From positions 176,611 to 240,610 of the forward strand of contig VXAA01001495.1 of the NCBI GenBank assembly GCA_013399115.1: DNA of 64,000 nucleotides. Reading direction: 5' to 3'. Position 1 is the stretch's first letter. The number at the start of each line of letters is the position of its first letter. A program made the translations under genes and the position numbers. The stretch comes from Anseranas semipalmata. Lineage: Eukaryota > Chordata > Aves > Anseriformes > Anseranatidae. Below the pieces are notes generated by a model that made no database searches, was not told where the DNA came from, and was given only the letters and a program-made list of their open reading frames with translations. Below, piece after piece: positions 61,681 through 64,000 of the stretch.

Positions 61681-63979
61681 GTGTGGATTATTCTACAGGG
61701 GGCACTCTGAGCCTCTTGTGCAAGCAGAATTACACTTCACATAGAGCAATTAATATAGGGAAGGAAAAGACCAGAAAGAAATAGCAAGTATTTCTCAGCA
61801 TCCAACATACTCATCTGTCCAGCAGTAAATCTTCTCCAAAGAACATGTAATATAAAACACACATGTTTGTTGATCCTTTCAGGAGTCAGTTTCAACTGTA
61901 AGCTACGGAGTCAGGCTCTCTCCCTAGCCAATGTATTATGGTATTCAAAGGGGAATACTTTTAATCCAAGGAATAGTGAGTATATTTCTATTTGTCCCAT
62001 CTCACCTATTTTACTTCAATAGCCTGCTATTTTGGATAAATATATGTGAGAATTTTTTTTAAAATTGGGTTCAGATATCAGAAAGAAGAAGGAATTGAAC
62101 CTGAAACAGATACAGAGTTGACATCAGTGTCCTAGTCAGATTCAGCATTCTATTAAACTATATATAAAAATAGCTATAAATAAAAAACAAGACACCAGTA
62201 TCACTAGCACTGTCTCCAACCCTACTGCTAAAAATGTAAAAAAAATCTTTATCAAACACCTGTTCAGAGACAAGTGTTTTCCTCTAGCCCAGAGAAAACT
62301 AAATTAAAAAAATGGAAACTGAAAAATAAAAACTGGAGCAGGAAATTAAAACCTGTAAAGAGGCAAGGCTTAGATATGCTCCTTTTTTAGCAGTTCCTAC
62401 ATGGGGTAGTTTCACACTGTCTACTGAATTTTATGAGTTCCCTCATTAACTATCTAATGCTACTCTGCATTATAAAGGTAATGACATTCAGCTAACAGCT
62501 CTCAGTTAAAATCCAACAGATGAGATGTTTCCATCCAGCCTACTGCTGTTTCCCTAATGGAGAGCAGGAACAACCACTCAAGCAGTGAATACTGCCCAAG
62601 CAGCCATTCTCTTTCTCCTGCTTTGCTAATGGCGCGCTACACAGATTTCCCTGCTGCTGTGGATGGAAGCAAGATGAGAACTTCTGTGAGACAAGGAACT
62701 TTCTCCACCTTCATTGCACAGATACCTTTCTCTTCAGAGCAGAAATGCAACCATCTGTAATAGAGCAAGGAGACAGGGAGCGGGGAAGTCAGAAAGGAAA
62801 GTCTGCTGCTGCCAAAGTATTGCAGGAAGAGAAGAGACTGCATTATTCAAAACCTGGCTCTAAGGTGGACCACCTGAAGAGATCATTACCTTGTACAGTT
62901 GCTAAAAAAAGCCACGCTGTAACATCCAGTGTGGCAACGCTGAAATCCAATTTTGGCTAGCCTTTATTAGCAAACTGGTGTATCTCCTAATGAAGTGCTT
63001 TTTTTTTTTCTTGTATATTGAAGTTATTTCTACTGTATGTGCTCAAAACAGAGGCTGACCAACACTTTACTGATGTCAGCTTTTTCTATTTTCTATCTAA
63101 TTCTCTCTCATTTATATGAGATACAGACGTTTCTGAACAGTTCTGTCCAGGCTAAATCACTGTATTTTCAGATTGTGTAACAGATATTGAAGGAAAAAGA
63201 GAGAGAGAGAGAGAAAATGGTTGCCAGTGAGGTTTTATAAGACTGCATTTTTTCCAGACAGTTGTAGGCTAAGAAGTGATAAAACCACGTTCTAACCTTA
63301 CATTAGCACAAATCTAGAATAAATTCGTCAAAATCAATGGAATTAAACTGTCATACAGGAAAAGAGGTTCAGACCAATCTGTTTTCACAGTCATTTCATA
63401 CTCTTCCAATATCCAAAGCCTTTGGAGCATTAAACTCAATCTGATCTTGAGACACTCAATTATCTGTCTTAGGGATGCCCTTTATTTCTTTCATTTGCTG
63501 CTGTAAGTGTGAGAACATCTGATTTTAAGCTTTCTAAGTGCTGTTACTGCCTTAGACTGCCTCTTCATAAGTCTGTCATCACTGAAATCCCCATGTCTGT
63601 GAAATGGTCAATTATACTGCTTTCTCTGACTGTTCCCATTGTAGGTTTGTAAGTCTTACACAGTTTTCCTTCAGTATTAACAATTAGAAATGAAGTCATA
63701 GGAAGGCTTTTGTCAGCCAGTCATACTGCAAAGAAAAGAGGGCTAGCAGTATCTTTTGATTTCACTTAGAAATGTTTTGATATGTATGAAATACATAATT
63801 GCTGGTAACCTTACAAACCAGCACAACATTTTTATCATCGAATGTTCACAAGTATACTTTTCACTTTACAATTTCATTTTAATTTTGCCATTTATATGTT
63901 CATCATATTACACAGAACATTTCAGGGAGACGCCTCAGACTCAGAGTTGTGGGAAGGAATATCCAAAGAAGACAACAGC
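61681..63979. other. Intergenic, no supported gene
   Basis: Short ORFs near 62557-62960 overlap in several frames without family features. A GA-rich tract lies at 63190-63216. Nothing else was identified. Confidence 0.55.
63190..63216 (+). repeat. (GA)n simple repeat
   Basis: aaggaaaaagagagagagag and following GA units. Confidence 0.85.
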
Positions 63980-64000
63980 TATCACAGAATCACAGAATCA
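63980..64000 (-). mobile_element. CR1 3' terminal repeat, cut by the window edge
   Basis: The last bases read atcacagaatcacagaatca, the complement of the CR1 terminal ATTCTRTG-type octamer. A minus-strand CR1 probably begins here and continues to the right, as in the copy starting at 44801. Confidence 0.75.

Overview
The window looks like a piece of an avian (bird) macrochromosome. It is AT-rich and nearly gene-free. Its interspersed repeats are bird/reptile types: CR1 LINEs whose 3' ends carry the ATTCTATG-type octamer, very old CR1/L3- and L2-like relics, and ERVL-type solo LTRs. The species cannot be named from this sequence alone.

Left end (1-5.3 kb): the 5' end of one recognisable gene, ZNF800, on the minus strand. 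Two coding exons are clear (4333-4393 with the start codon, and 2079-2174). They are joined by consensus splice sites in matching phase and encode the characteristic N-terminus (MPLRDK...HHHHGCCEP, then [16 protein letters not shown]...IIECFRSG). The rest of the gene, including its zinc fingers, lies beyond the left edge. Upstream is a CpG-rich promoter region interrupted by a 547-base assembly gap (4652-5198). The sequenced leader contains two upstream ATGs that could affect translation.

Right of the promoter (5.3-64 kb): about 58 kb with no convincing protein-coding gene. The ORFs here are short and mostly chance, or they fall inside repeats. What can be supported are transposon remnants: a probable Harbinger-type transposase relic (about 6.0-7.1 kb, minus), a CR1 with an internal 35-bp duplication (7.34-8.52 kb, minus), a CR1/L3 scrap (9.3 kb), a long decayed CR1/L3 covering much of a reverse transcriptase (16.6-18.3 kb, plus) followed by a second tail (18.7-18.9 kb), two ERVL-like solo LTRs of one family (37.25-38.12 and 43.21-44.10 kb, each with its own perfect 5-bp target duplication), a CR1 (44.8-45.4 kb, minus), a third solo LTR of another family (48.39-48.95 kb), a CR1 in the opposite direction (53.5-54.1 kb, plus), an L2-like relic (57.2-57.5 kb) and the start of another minus-strand CR1 at the right edge. 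There are also tRNA-like SINE traces, a G-quadruplex-type tract, short minisatellites, microsatellites and a second small gap (49905-49934).

Functional reading: the window holds the promoter and first coding exons of a zinc-finger gene plus a long upstream intergenic region shaped by retrotransposon insertion. I see no operon, CRISPR array, coding provirus or other new system. The most useful items to follow up are the ZNF800 leader/promoter with its gap, a possible divergent transcript, the solo LTR pair and the Harbinger relic.
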